A DNA stretch of 64,000 bases, from contig MU129073.1 in NCBI GenBank assembly GCA_014904985.1, positions 22,425 through 86,424 of the forward strand. Reading direction: 5' to 3'. Position 1 is the first letter of the stretch. Each line of letters starts with the position of its first letter. Under the pieces are notes generated by a model. It did no database searches. It saw only the letters and a list, made by a program, of their open reading frames with translations, and was not told where the DNA came from. Both the position numbers and the translations under genes were made by a program. This document shows positions 22,317 to 33,182 of the stretch, in pieces. The DNA comes from Hydnum rufescens UP504 (taxonomy: Eukaryota; Basidiomycota; Agaricomycetes; Cantharellales; Hydnaceae).

Positions 22317-25300
22317 ATGGACAGCACCGGGCCCGACAGACGTAGCCGTCGTAGACGTTCAGCAAAACCTTATGAAAGGCCTCCTCCCCAAAGACAGGTT
22401 TGTGCAGAGATCTGAGAAAACGATGGTCCAGTCTTACTTGCTCACTCCAGTCGCCATTGACGTCTCTTTGGAGTATAATTACCGCACCGTTCAAGAAAGC
22501 CGCCACACCAGACCCTCCTGTGTCGGAAAGTGGTAGTGAAAGTGACGACGAGAGTCCTCAGGTGGTGTCTGATAGAGATGTCGCCCAAAATGCCCGGATG
22601 AACAGGATGCCGAAGCATGTACCCTCCTTAGCCGCCCGTAATCTGTCCAAACGGGGACATGAGGTGTGTCCACTGGGTTTATCCTTGGCTTATGTGTTTA
22701 AATTCCGCATAGATGCAGGCATCACAATCTTCCACTCAGTTATATCCACGAATGCCGTCCCCCTTTCATTTCCCTGAATCAGGCACCTCGGCTGCGTCCT
22801 CATCGTCCGCTTTTCTACCTGTTCCTGCTCGTCCTACTTCTGTTCAACCACTTGCTTTCGATTCTACAGCAGCTCCCGAAACAAATCTTTCCCGAACTCC
22901 ATCCTCCTCAGGCATTCGTTTCGGTCCTTCTCGTGCGGAAACCCCGGATGCCGAGCAACGGAACTCTATTTATCAGCCGATCGTCGATTTCCTTCAACGC
23001 AAAGGGGACGAAAAATTGAATGATTTTGAGGTTATCGGTCTTACCCAGACGCTGAAGAAGACCTCCCATAGCAATGCCCAGGACTTAGTGGATATTCTTG
23101 AGGCTTCCGAAAATGTTCCTTCCGCCAGTTTCTTGCAGAATTTACGATCAAACGCGCAATCTAGTCCAGCAAAAAGACCTTTCCTGGCCCCTCCTCCGCC
23201 TTTAAATTTGCCTAGTTCCACGACACCGCCACGGCGACGGAATAGACGGGCATCATACGTTGGCGTGGGCCAGAATAGTCCTCGAATTGCTAGCCCTGCA
23301 CGGCGCTTATCCATCCGAGATACAGAAACCTCCCCGGATACGAGTTCAAGTGGGAAGAAACGTCGCCTGGGGGACTTTGGAGCTCCAGCTCATACGAATG
23401 CTGCCGCCGGCTCATCAAATATTTCTGAAGAACCTTCTGCCAGCAAGATGAGTCCTCCCAGAGAGTCACAAAGTAGTGTGCCTTTCCCCGCCAGTTCGCC
23501 GACACCCTCTGTGGATAAGGCTGGGCCGGTTGTATCTGTGCACCCGTCCCGATTCGCCCGGCACAATGCATTCAAAACTCAGCCCTCATCGATACCCTCC
23601 CCACTTCGTAATGTCGCCAGTTTCCGTACGTTTGAGTAGTTCTCTGTGGAATCTGGTTTCCTTACATTGAATCCCTTTCAGAATCAGAGGGATCGTCACC
23701 AAAGTTACAGCCCCGCAAATCTGATTTGAGTAGCAGAAGTCAGGCATCTACCGTCATCCTCGATATATTGAATGATGGATCCGATGCCCCACCGCTCCCC
23801 GTACGTTTAATGCCCTGTTCATGGAGTGGTGAACTTGGAGCCCTGAGCATGACTTCTTTCATTACAGCCCCCACCTGCGCCCGAACTTACGAATCCATTC
23901 GAGAAACCGAGCCTCATACGGCCCCGCGTTTCAGTACCTACCCCCGCAAAGTTAGTAAGCCACTGTCTCGACCGGGGCTCTCCCCTGCGCCTTTAGCCCC
24001 AGCAGGATCCAATTCGAAAAGAGGGTTTGATTCGGACCACATTTTGGATCAAATTGCAAGCACCGCTCCGAAGGTGAATTTGTGTATCTCCTTTCCTGCG
24101 TCAACCTTGATAGACTCAAGTTGCCATTAGAGGGCCAAAACAGAGACAAACCGGTAAACTGGTTCCCAGCCAGAAACGACCACGACAGGTGCTACTCAAC
24201 CTATTGTTCCCTCTATCTCGCCTCCGAATCCCTTTGGCACCCCATCACCAAGCACTGTGATCGCTTTCTCGCTCCGGACTTCTGCAGCTTCTAGTCCCTC
24301 GGTATTCGACGACGCCCCTCCAAAGTGTTAAAACCTAAACCCGAGATTCAGTCGCTATTGAAGTCTAAGCCAGTCCAGAAAAGCGCTTCAACAGTGGATC
24401 CTTCCCAGTCCACTAGATCCAGTTCTACTGGACCTAGTGCCAGCGTAATCCGAACTCACGCATTTGGTCTTGGAGCATCCACCAAACCGAAGCCTCTCAA
24501 CACGAGCCTGAAATAATTGTCTTGGACGACGACGACGACGACGATATGGATGTGGATACTACCAAAATCGCAGTGTGCAGAGCTTTGTCAGCTTACGTCC
24601 CGGTCATCGACGACGGCAATCCATTCATCGTGCGGAGGACATTCCGATCATCGTCGAGGATGTGGGTGATTCCGATGTGTCACCCAGCCGTTCGCGTAGC
24701 CCAAGTCCTACGAAGAGTGCTCCTCCTGTACGCGCGAAATCGGTAGAAGAGGTGGAGGAAGAAGTTGACAAGTCTTCGAAGGGATCGACAAATCGTGGAC
24801 GCAGTTTTGGATCCCGAGCTAATGTCACTCTCAGTGTCTCGAATGGTTTTGGCCCAGGAGCAGCATTTAAATCCACTTCACCAGTCGTACCCTCACCTCT
24901 CCGTCATGTCTCGCTTCCTCCGTCCGATTCAGATGATGATGACCAGGCGAATAGGGAGAATCAGAAGCCAGCCCAGGATCCTACAGTCGAACGCCATCCC
25001 GTTTTGAAGTCTCCCAAGACACGCGCGTGTCATCTTCCGCCACAGGACCTGACGTCTTTCGAACTTTTCGATCCGTCCACGTTAACTGTACTTGGATCAT
25101 CGACTCCTAAGGACAAAGATATGCTCAAAGCACGATCAAGGGCTGCTGCTCTTCCTGAGGACAAGCTCAAAGTCTACAACTTTATCAATGCACCCCCTTC
25201 CTCCAATTCAACTGCATTGATTAAGCCGTTCGATTGGTCCGAGGCGGGGTTCAAGCCTCCCGTCTCAAATGGGACTTGGGCTTGTGGCCTGTGCATGTGT

Positions 25301-25752
25301 CAGAGTCCTGCCAGCGTGGAGAAATGCATTGTTTGTGGAGCAGACCGTCCCAGCTCGATGTCTAACGAGCAGAACCCTTCGCGACTTCGAGAACGGGCCC
25401 ATCGCCCCCAGCAGCGTTGACCAACGGCTTCAACTGGGCTGCTTCGGGAATGAATCCTCAATCGACTGCCACCTGGACATGCACTTTGTGCATGCTTCAA
25501 AGCCCTGCCGATGCGGTGAAATGTATTGTATGTGAGGCGGATCGTCCTGATAGGCCATCGTCTACTCTCGGTGGTGTGCAGAATTCACCCCCCAGCGATC
25601 CTCCTTCACAGGGTGGATTTGACTGGGCCGCGGCGGGTATGAAACTCCCTCCGTCATCAAGCGGGGACACTTGGACGTGTAGAGATTGTTGTCTGCAGAG
25701 TCCAGCTGCTGCTCAGAAATGCATCGTCTGTGAGGCGCCTCGTCCTCTTTGA
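22317..25752 (+). CDS. nuclear-basket nucleoporin with amphipathic helix and three RanBP2-type zinc fingers (Nup153/Nup1-like)
   Basis: The start MDSTGPDRRSRRRRSAKPYE is strongly basic. After the first intron comes SPLTSLWSIITAPFKKAA, a likely membrane-binding amphipathic helix like those of Nup1, Nup60 and Nup153. A long disordered Ser/Pro-rich middle follows, including SIYQPIVDFLQRKGDEK near 22970 and a poly-Asp tract near 24528. The C-terminus holds three fingers of the form WxC-x2-C-x10-C-x2-C, ending KCIVCGADRP, KCIVCEADRP and KCIVCEAPRP (about 25275-25350, 25470-25550 and 25670-25748). Each is preceded by an FxW motif (FDWSEAGF, FNWAASGM, FDWAAAGM). Few FG repeats are seen. Such fingers bind Ran-GDP in Nup153. 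One-base frame corrections are needed near 24328, 24500, 24590 and at the C run 25405-25409. The role is inferred from architecture. Confidence 0.75.
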
Positions 25753-25975
25753 ACCGCCCAAATCATATAGTTCTGCCTGGACTTGCTTGCTTGTGTTGTG
25801 TCTCGTGCTTTGCACCGTTCATTGTTTGGATTGTTACTAGTATAATGTGGATGCGAATAATATTGTGATATTGGGTGATGGTTTACAGATGCGCACTCTA
25901 TCGGGAATAAAGAGATGAGACATACAGGGCCACTAATTACAGCATAATGAGCCAAGCAAAAAAGGACGTTAAGGA

Positions 25976-27409
25976 TCAGAATTCGAGGCGACGGGCGGCT
26001 GATCGTGCGACCCGCTCAGGACCGCCGCCATCAGACGCTTTCCTCTTGAGGCTTCTGCCGGGTTTGGTGACAGTGCGGTCGCCGAGTCCATTCGCCTCCT
26101 CTTGAAGCTCTCGAGGAGCCATTGGGACCGTTGTTTTCGGTAACTTGGAAGGGTGTGTTGGATAAGGGAGTGCGAAGAAATAGGGATGATGAAGAGCCTG
26201 TGCGCAGGGGGTTAGAAATTGGAGCGTCGGTAGCAGGTCAAAGATACGGAAAGGGACGCACGTCTTTAGCGCTTATTCTACGCAGGGGTTCGTAAATTAG
26301 GAGTTTTCCGAGAAGATCGAGGGCGTCAGCACTTGCAGCAGTGAAGAGTAGCTTTAAGGGAGATTTGGGGAAATGGTCAAGTGTGACATAGTTTGGCAGT
26401 GACGTGTGGCCCTAGTAAGACAAGTGAGTGATCAGAGACCGAAGGATTCCAAAATCCCAAGGGGAAGCTCATACAGGCCAATCTTCTTCTGAAGGCGTCC
26501 CAAGGGCCCGGAATATCGTCTTTAACTGGTCCATGTCTGATTCTCCAGGGAGGTATGGTGTGCGCAGCATGAGTTCAGCGAAGATGCAGCCGACCGACCA
26601 TATATCCACCGCTGAGCTGTAGAACCGTGCGCCAAACAGCAGCTCGGGGGGTCTGTACCATCTGGAAGACAACCAAGTCAAGCGCTAAAGGATATTCGAA
26701 TGGAGCCACCATGTACCTGGTGATGACTTGACTCGTCAGTTTCGAACCAGGGTCAGCACAGTCTCGTGCAAGACCAAAATCAGCAAGTTTCAGCTCGCCG
26801 TTCGCACCGATGAGCAAATTATTCGGCTTGAGATCCTGAGTTATTCACCCCCGGTACCCGTCAGCAATCAAGCGACATGCGTGGCTACACATCTAACGAA
26901 CTCGATGTAAGATCCAGTTGCGATGACAGAATTCTAGGCCGCGGAGAGTCATAGCCATCCAACTTTTAATGTCAGCGGGGAGGAAGACATTTGAGCGATC
27001 TTTGATGACGGCCTCGAGGTCGCTATCAAGAAACTCTAAGACAAGGTTGAGATTGGCTTTGGAGGAATAGACATCCAAGAGCTATGGGGGAGCAGATTAA
27101 CGCTAGAGGGCTACATGTCTGGGATATTGCACCTTGATGACATTTGGATGGCTGAGCTCACGGAGGTACTGGACTTCTCTCACAGCAGACATGTCTAGGC
27201 CATCCTTGAACTGGCCAACTTTGATCTTCTTGATGGCTACCGGGGCCCCCGTCGCGGCCTCTCTGCCTAGAGCGTCGTATAGGATGCATTTGCTCTCGAG
27301 GTGAGTGGTACGCACCTCTGTACACAACGGCATAAGTACCCTCTCCAATCTTGGCTTCCTTTGTCCATTTCTTTGCACGCTCCTGGTTCGCGCGTTCCAC
27401 TGCGTCCAT
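25976..27409 (-). CDS. KIN28: CDK7/Kin28-type cyclin-dependent kinase (CAK, TFIIH)
   Basis: Catalytic subunit of the TFIIH kinase module, which phosphorylates the RNA polymerase II tail; in many organisms it also activates CDK1. The start [20 protein letters not shown] is followed by the glycine loop [12 protein letters not shown] and, after an intron, [25 protein letters not shown] (catalytic Lys and a PSTAIRE-like helix, here DMSAVRE). Then [24 protein letters not shown], the catalytic loop around [23 protein letters not shown], and the T-loop end [20 protein letters not shown]. Here the usual APE reads PPE. The C-lobe has [30 protein letters not shown] and RRISAKDALHHPYF, with a basic tail ending [10 protein letters not shown]. 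About six introns, no frame break. Only 75 bases separate it from the end of the NKAP-like gene on the same strand. Confidence 0.93.
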
Positions 27410-27484
27410 CTCTCCTCACTGGAAATTGGTTCGTTGGCCACCAGCACAAAGTGAAATCACGTGAGTTACAATGGAATTGAAGTA

Positions 27485-28898
27485 CTATTTCTTGCCAGGT
27501 GCACCCTTGAGCTTCTCCTGGAGCATTTCTTTGAACCCCCCAACAATGAGTCCCTCCCGTTTCTCCTTCTCCTCCTTTTGCATCTTGAGAATCCCTCGTT
27601 TCTCCTCCGCAGAGATGACCTGGTTCTCCTTCCGCATTCGCACAGCATTCATGCGCCGATGCCGACTTCCACTCATCACATACCCCGCAGCTTCGAACCG
27701 TTCGATCTCTTCACTCGTCAGTCCAATCTCGCCTCGGCGGGGAATACGCTCGTTGTTCTGAACGAAAGCTGCCATAGCGCTTCCCTCGCCTCGAAGCAGA
27801 GCACCGCCGTACGCACGCTCATCGACGCGTCCGTCACTCTTCACCAGTGGCATGGGGCCCACCTCACCGTCGTCGTCATCGATTGTCGCAACTTCCTTGT
27901 TGGTATTCGTGAAAGATGCAGTGGCAGTGGCGGCTGTGAGGCCTGTCACGGAAAGTGAATCACTGGGACCAATGGTAGGAGGCACTTCTGCGATCAATTT
28001 CGCAATCGCCGATTCAGCTGGTTTCTCAACCCAAACTTCTTCGTCCGGAGAGCTCTCGCGTTCTTCGGCCTTGTGACGCCCATGACTCCTCGATGGCGCG
28101 TCGCTTGCACTGTCAGAATCATCATCACGGTGGCGAGAACTACGATGTCTGCTGGACTTTGAATGTTTAGAGGTTTGCTTCGAGCTCCTATGATGCCGAC
28201 TAGAATGCTTTTTCCGTCTTCGTCGTTCTCGTTCTCGGCGGTCCTCTTCAGAGGACTCCGTGTCGGATTCTGTCGACCGGGATCGTTTGTGTCTTCTGGA
28301 GCTTTTGGGTCGAGAGGGTGATCTAGGGAACCAAGTCAATGTGAAATAACAAAAAAAGTGAGAGCGGGAGACGCACTCATCCCGAACCGGCTCTTTGGGA
28401 GAAGGGGGCCATATGCTCTTTGTGCTCTTCTCCCGAATCTGACGACGACTAGAAAGAGGGTGAACGTTAATAAAATACTAGTAACACCCAGAGTACATTC
28501 CTCATGCCATACCTTTCGGCCCAATCAGCCCCACCATTGCCTCTATATCCACCTCTATCAGTTCGATACCCTCCGCCTACCGGTGGCCCTGCACTTCCCG
28601 TATTTCTTGGAGGGTACATGCTGCCCTCAACACGCGGTGTGCCAGTGCCGGCCCCTGCAGTACCAGAGGTAGTGGGCTCTGAACGTCCAAAATCAGCATA
28701 AGAAGGACTAGCACGCCCATCTCGCTCGCGCGGGTGGTCGCGACTCTCGTCGTCACGTCTTGAGCGTTGTACATCCCCCTCCCTCCCACCGTACCGGTCG
28801 CCTCGGGACGGCGGACTGCGAGAACGGCTCCTTCGACGTTGATCTGTCCTCGTACTCCTAGGAATATTGGCTAGTCGGGATGGATGCACAAGACTCAT
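27485..28898 (-). CDS. NKAP/SynMuv-family nuclear protein
   Basis: Member of the NKAP family, nuclear proteins linked to pre-mRNA splicing and transcriptional control. The N-terminal exon (MSLVHPSRLANIPRSTRTDQ) is Arg/Ser- and Gly-rich (RRRSRSRSPPSRGDRYGGRE, GGYRTDRGGYRGNGGADWAE). After introns near 28440-28500 and 28330-28370 comes a long basic RS/H-rich region (KSSRRHKRSRSTESD) and then the conserved C-terminal domain: YGGALLRGEGSAMAAFVQN, IPRRGEIGLTSEEIERFE, GYVMSGSRHRRMNAVRMRKE and FKEMLQEKLKGAPGKK, stop 27485-27487. The domain order and its position at the very C-terminus match the family. The tandem orientation with KIN28 and the 75-base gap suggest a tight intergenic terminator/promoter. 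Confidence 0.88.
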
Positions 28899-31353
28899 TG
28901 TGGAACTTACCGGGATTACTTCCGGGCGCTTACTTCTTGTAGTCTCGTAACCAGACTATACTTCTTGGATGGCACCAGATGGCTGGAACGAGCCTACAGG
29001 GCCTTCCCCCAAGGATTCTCATTCCTCATGTGTGTACTCCAGATTTGTCGACGCAATGCAGTGAATATTGCTCAGCTTCTGACTTCGCCGAATCTCAATG
29101 TCTCACCAAAAGAGGGCATCGAAAAATCAATCGCACAGAATATCCCTCATCACTTGCGTACTCTGCACTGGTACATGTGGGATTGTTACTAGTACATTTG
29201 GGCGACGTTGGGACCAAACCTGACGATGCAGAATCAGGCCCGTGCGGGGACGCTTATATAAGCGGGCCGGCTTTCGAATTTCGGTGCATGAGATAAACAC
29301 GCCAACCATCTCACGCCTCAGGCACTGACTCTCCTCTACCCTTTCCAAGCTCCAAGAAAACGATGAATCTTTGTGATGTAGGCTCATTTCAATGCCTCAT
29401 GACATATTCTCCACCACTCGGCCACCCAGTACAGTATGATGTTATGGTGATGCCCTGGGAAGTCTGCCCCCAGCGTATAGTGATTATAATGGGAATGCCT
29501 CCTTCCTGAGCCATGTTTTTTTTTTCTCGGTCTAAGGAAGCCTTGAAAAACCATGGACAAACAGTCCAATGTTCGTGATCTGGAATGAACAGTGGCGAAA
29601 ATGGGCCAAGCAAGAAATGTGTCGAGGGAGCGAAGGACCACAACCCAAAAAAGTCCAGAAGAGCCTGTGTGCAGGAGTATAGCATGTATCCAGAGCGCGC
29701 CCAGTGCTTAATTCAGCGGGCACCGGCGGTTCATATGCAGTGTTCCGCTAAAGTGTAGCATGATTCCCTGGCAATTGGGCGTCGTACCTAGCATGACCTC
29801 TCGTAAGTTGTTCAGGCTCGTTCGAACGTGATTCGTCGATGGCAAAGGACCCTATGGAGAATATCATGATGCTATCTCCTGCTGGGTGGGGGGCGCGAGG
29901 ATTGCTTGAGTATGGACGCTGCATCGGGATGTACGGGGAAGACGAAGCTAGGAAAGGCCCCCCACCGCGAGCGTGTTGTTGTTTGTACCTTGGGGTGTGA
30001 CCCCCACGGTTGTTACTATAATTTTCATGAAGAGTATAAAGAGACGTCCCTCGCGAATCATTAGAATATACACTGAAGGGAGGATAAACAGGCAACGAGC
30101 CCGAACTACAGACAGCAATGCGTCAGGGAGCAGACCAACGCTTTGCTGCACAAAGCCAGCTATGCCCCAAGAGTCCCCGGCTCTGAGTCAATCGCCACAC
30201 CTTGTCAGCGCCGAGATCGGGTACCAGAACCTCGCTGCCATATCACACTGCCTGAATGTAACACGTAACAAGGGATTGATCGAATGGGACAGCACCGCGG
30301 CGCACTGAGACTAACCTGGTGAGGATGAAAGACTCCTTGTCCAACATCAGAACCCGAGACTGTAGAGTCGATGACGTGGAGCCGAATGACATCAAGTCAA
30401 GCTGATAGCGTGAGGCTCTCGAATCGACCGCCACCGTAGTATAAAAGAAAAGCCCCTGGGTTCTACGAAGCTCCGATAACGGACGGATTGCGGGAATTGA
30501 CTGCGCACATTTCACAGGCACACCTCGGTACCATCATCACTGAAGCCAACACACGCAGTGCCATAGCCTCTGCCATTAGCAGAAGTCAGTGGTGCGACAC
30601 GTCAATCTGGCAGAACAAGGAATGACAGAATCTGGCCGGGGTATCCCCGTCTTGCGAACAGCAGAGACCGGTTCGTTGGGTGAGACGCTATCCAGGAAAG
30701 ATTCGGTCCAGCTAGAGGTGTACCAGAAATAGTTAAAGACGCAGAGCTGGTCGAGAAGAGCAAAGCGGCGACTACGATCATTCGAGGAGACATAATATAG
30801 ACACCCAGGCATCAAAAAATCATCTTGATGCCTGTAGCAGTTGCGAAGGCACCAGAAAGACAGCATCTGTTGAAGTATGGCCCCGTGAATCGCCGGATTG
30901 AAGGATCCCAGAAGTGCCAGTCCCACAAAGTCTCATCACGCTGAAGAATCCGATGAAGGGGAGAGAAACTCGGATGCTTGGTGATCTTAAACTTGGATTA
31001 TTGATGGAAGGAACTCTACATATACGCACACCTGGCCAAGGGTTGATTCCTAAATGACAACCACCTTCGTGTTCTCTTTCCAGGGAATGAAGTGTACGGG
31101 TTGGCTCGTCGATGGTTTCCCTAGAAGGATTATCTCGCAAAATTACAACGGTATCTCGTAAGTCCCCTTAGAGACAAGGAATACTCACGCGTGCCTTATT
31201 GCACTTCGAACCTACCCATCCCACGTCCGAGTATACAGTAAGCGTCGGCTGCCCTGGACCATGGATACAGGAACAAAGGACTTTATAAAGGGGCGCATTC
31301 ATCATACTCACGGATTGCGGTGGTGACATTGTCCATCCATTCGGGCAGGATGA
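28899..31353. other. gene-poor interval of about 2.4 kb
   Basis: A TATA-like CTTATATAAGCGGG lies at 29253-29266, followed about 95 bases later by a short frame (MNLCDVGSFQCL, from 29362) that does not extend into a recognisable protein. A minus-strand frame at 29748-30095 (with YPPFSVYSNDSRGTSLYTL) is open for 115 codons, with no family match and no exon support. From about 31050 to 31430 the plus strand shows short coding-like blocks that may be 5' exons of the next hypothetical gene. Confidence 0.35.
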
Positions 31354-32463
31354 ATGCGAAGGGAAAATGCCGAAAGGAAAAGCCGAGGCTGCCAAGACAT
31401 TCTGACCTCGGGTCCGGTGTCTGAGACTCCGCATTCACCGAATGACCCGTTCTGGTTATCGTCAGGTTCTCGCGGGGCGTCTCATTTCGGGATTGGCGAG
31501 TACGTTCTCATTAGAGTCCCCATCCCTCCTCAGACAGACGGAAGCATGGACATCGACACTATGGCTGGATCGGGTATTCTGCCTACTTTTAATGAAACTA
31601 GCCCTCAGCACTTTGGTTGCATTCCCTCAGTAAATGAGTATCCGGATGGATCGTATGAGCCCCAAGTCTATCCTGTGGTTTCTTTCGTCCGTAACGGAGG
31701 GGCGCTAGCCGGGTACAATCAGCTGGAAGGAACTGCCTACGCATCTCTGATCCCACTTCCGCCATTATCGCACGGACACCCCACGCCCGAGCTTTTTGGA
31801 GACCGGCTTAGTCTGGGAGGCTGGTCAGCCCCAAGAGACTCATGGCTAAGCGTTGTTCTGAGAAAGTGCATCATGACTATATCGAGACCAGCCAGTTTTC
31901 TTCTTGCAACTGTTTGATCTCTCGCATCGGAATTTTTGGTGGTCGGTGATCCAGTTCAAGCGCATGGTACCTCCTCTCACGATGAGTTTCCATGAGTGGC
32001 ATCAATCGAAAATTACTGCAACGCGTTGCAAGGAGACTCCCGACTGCACAGGACCCGCCTGCAGTGGGCGAGTATTTTGAGTAGCGGGAGGCCCAAAGAT
32101 GTGATCAGGGCAGGGCTAGAAGAACCCGCGCTCGGATTCTCCAATGTTCCTCTAATCGCCGAAAGTGTTGACGAGGATGAACAGGACGCCGATGCTGCAA
32201 TGAGAGATGAGCTTTCCCTCATGGCTACCCAGTCATCTCTCTGGGCAAAGGAGCTAGTCAAGTATCTGATGGCGGAAGACCAGGAGAAAGAACAGATGCA
32301 GGAGCTGCGTGCCGGCGCCGCGAGGTTGCCCGACTCCTCCCCCCCCGCCGATACCTCCGTGAGAGGCCCAACTGAAATGTGGCCGAGCTCAACTCTCTTG
32401 GTAACCGGACGAGATTTCAAATGTTTCATTTGGAGCTCATTTGGAAAGTTGTTCATATCGTAA
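31354..32463 (+). CDS. hypothetical multi-exon gene (uncertain)
   Basis: Two long plus-strand frames lie close together. The first (31354-31917) reads GASHFGIGEYVLIRVPIPPQ, NEYPDGSYEPQVYPVVSFVR and YNQLEGTAYASLIPLPPLSH. The second (31996-32463) reads RPKDVIRAGLEEPALGFSNV, an acidic VDEDEQDADAAM stretch and a predicted helix LWAKELVKYLMAEDQEKEQM. Composition and hydrophobic pattern suggest real protein, probably one gene with an intron near 31917-31996 and additional 5' exons from about 31050. I do not recognise a family, and neither boundary is established. Confidence 0.35.
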
Positions 32464-33182
32464 AATCCCCTGGTGACTATCGTAGTAGTACAGCCGAATT
32501 TCAGCTAATGCCACTGGAATACTCGAAGAAAGTCCTGGGAGAGCTGAGGAAGCTAAGGGGTCGACTACTGCTGGTCGTGACGATATGATTGATGTCAATT
32601 GATGGATTCAATATGAGCACTGTAACCAGTTAGGGGCCTGGAGCTAATATCAAAAAAGATTATTTTGTGTCATGACTAGAAGATTGATTCAAACGCCTTC
32701 GGAGAAATAAAATACAAGCCTCTGGCGCAAACCACACTCGCTGATCAGGGACCAGGAGCAAGGCACAAGCAAAAAACGAGATGGGAACGATTCGAGGACA
32801 CAGACTTACCATGAGGGTTAAATTGAGGTCGAAAACTGACGTAATGAGAGGAAGGGATCGATGTATAAAAAAGGATGCGGGATAAAGAGGCAGCTTGATG
32901 CACATGTATGCATAGAGTTGCAATGGAATGTGATGCGATGAGTGAAAGAACTACAAGTGAAGAAGCGCGTGGACGGCGTCCGCGATAAAAGAGACACAAT
33001 TAGATCAGAGCATGCAGAACGATTGGACTTGAAGGGGGTATGAAGACCAATGAGAATGAAGACATAAACAAGATAAGAAAACTATGCCTGCTTGTATTTC
33101 ATCCGTGTCAAGACGCCATCCACAAACGAAAACAAAGGACACATGGCCAGACGTCCCGCATTAGTGCCATGGCGCCGTATTT
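32464..33182. other. intergenic interval
   Basis: No supported gene. Presumably it contains the 3' flanks of the hypothetical gene on the left and of the minus-strand Ser/Pro-rich gene on the right. Confidence 0.4.

Noticed and set aside
21928..22506. 192-codon minus-strand frame starting MAAFLNGAVIILQRD
   Set aside because: It overlaps the first exons of the nucleoporin in antisense and runs out of frame through the conserved orphan's N-terminal exon.
25828..25842. 15-base repeat GGATTGTTACTAGTA, also at 29180-29194
   Set aside because: Only two exact copies, different flanks, no terminal repeats; may be chance or 3'-flank composition.
29253..29500. TATA-like box with a short frame resembling the start of a hydrophobin (CDVGSFQC)
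   Set aside because: No eight-cysteine pattern and no further exons.
29748..30095. Minus-strand orphan of 115 codons
   Set aside because: No homology recognised, no splice or promoter support, isolated in a gene-poor stretch.
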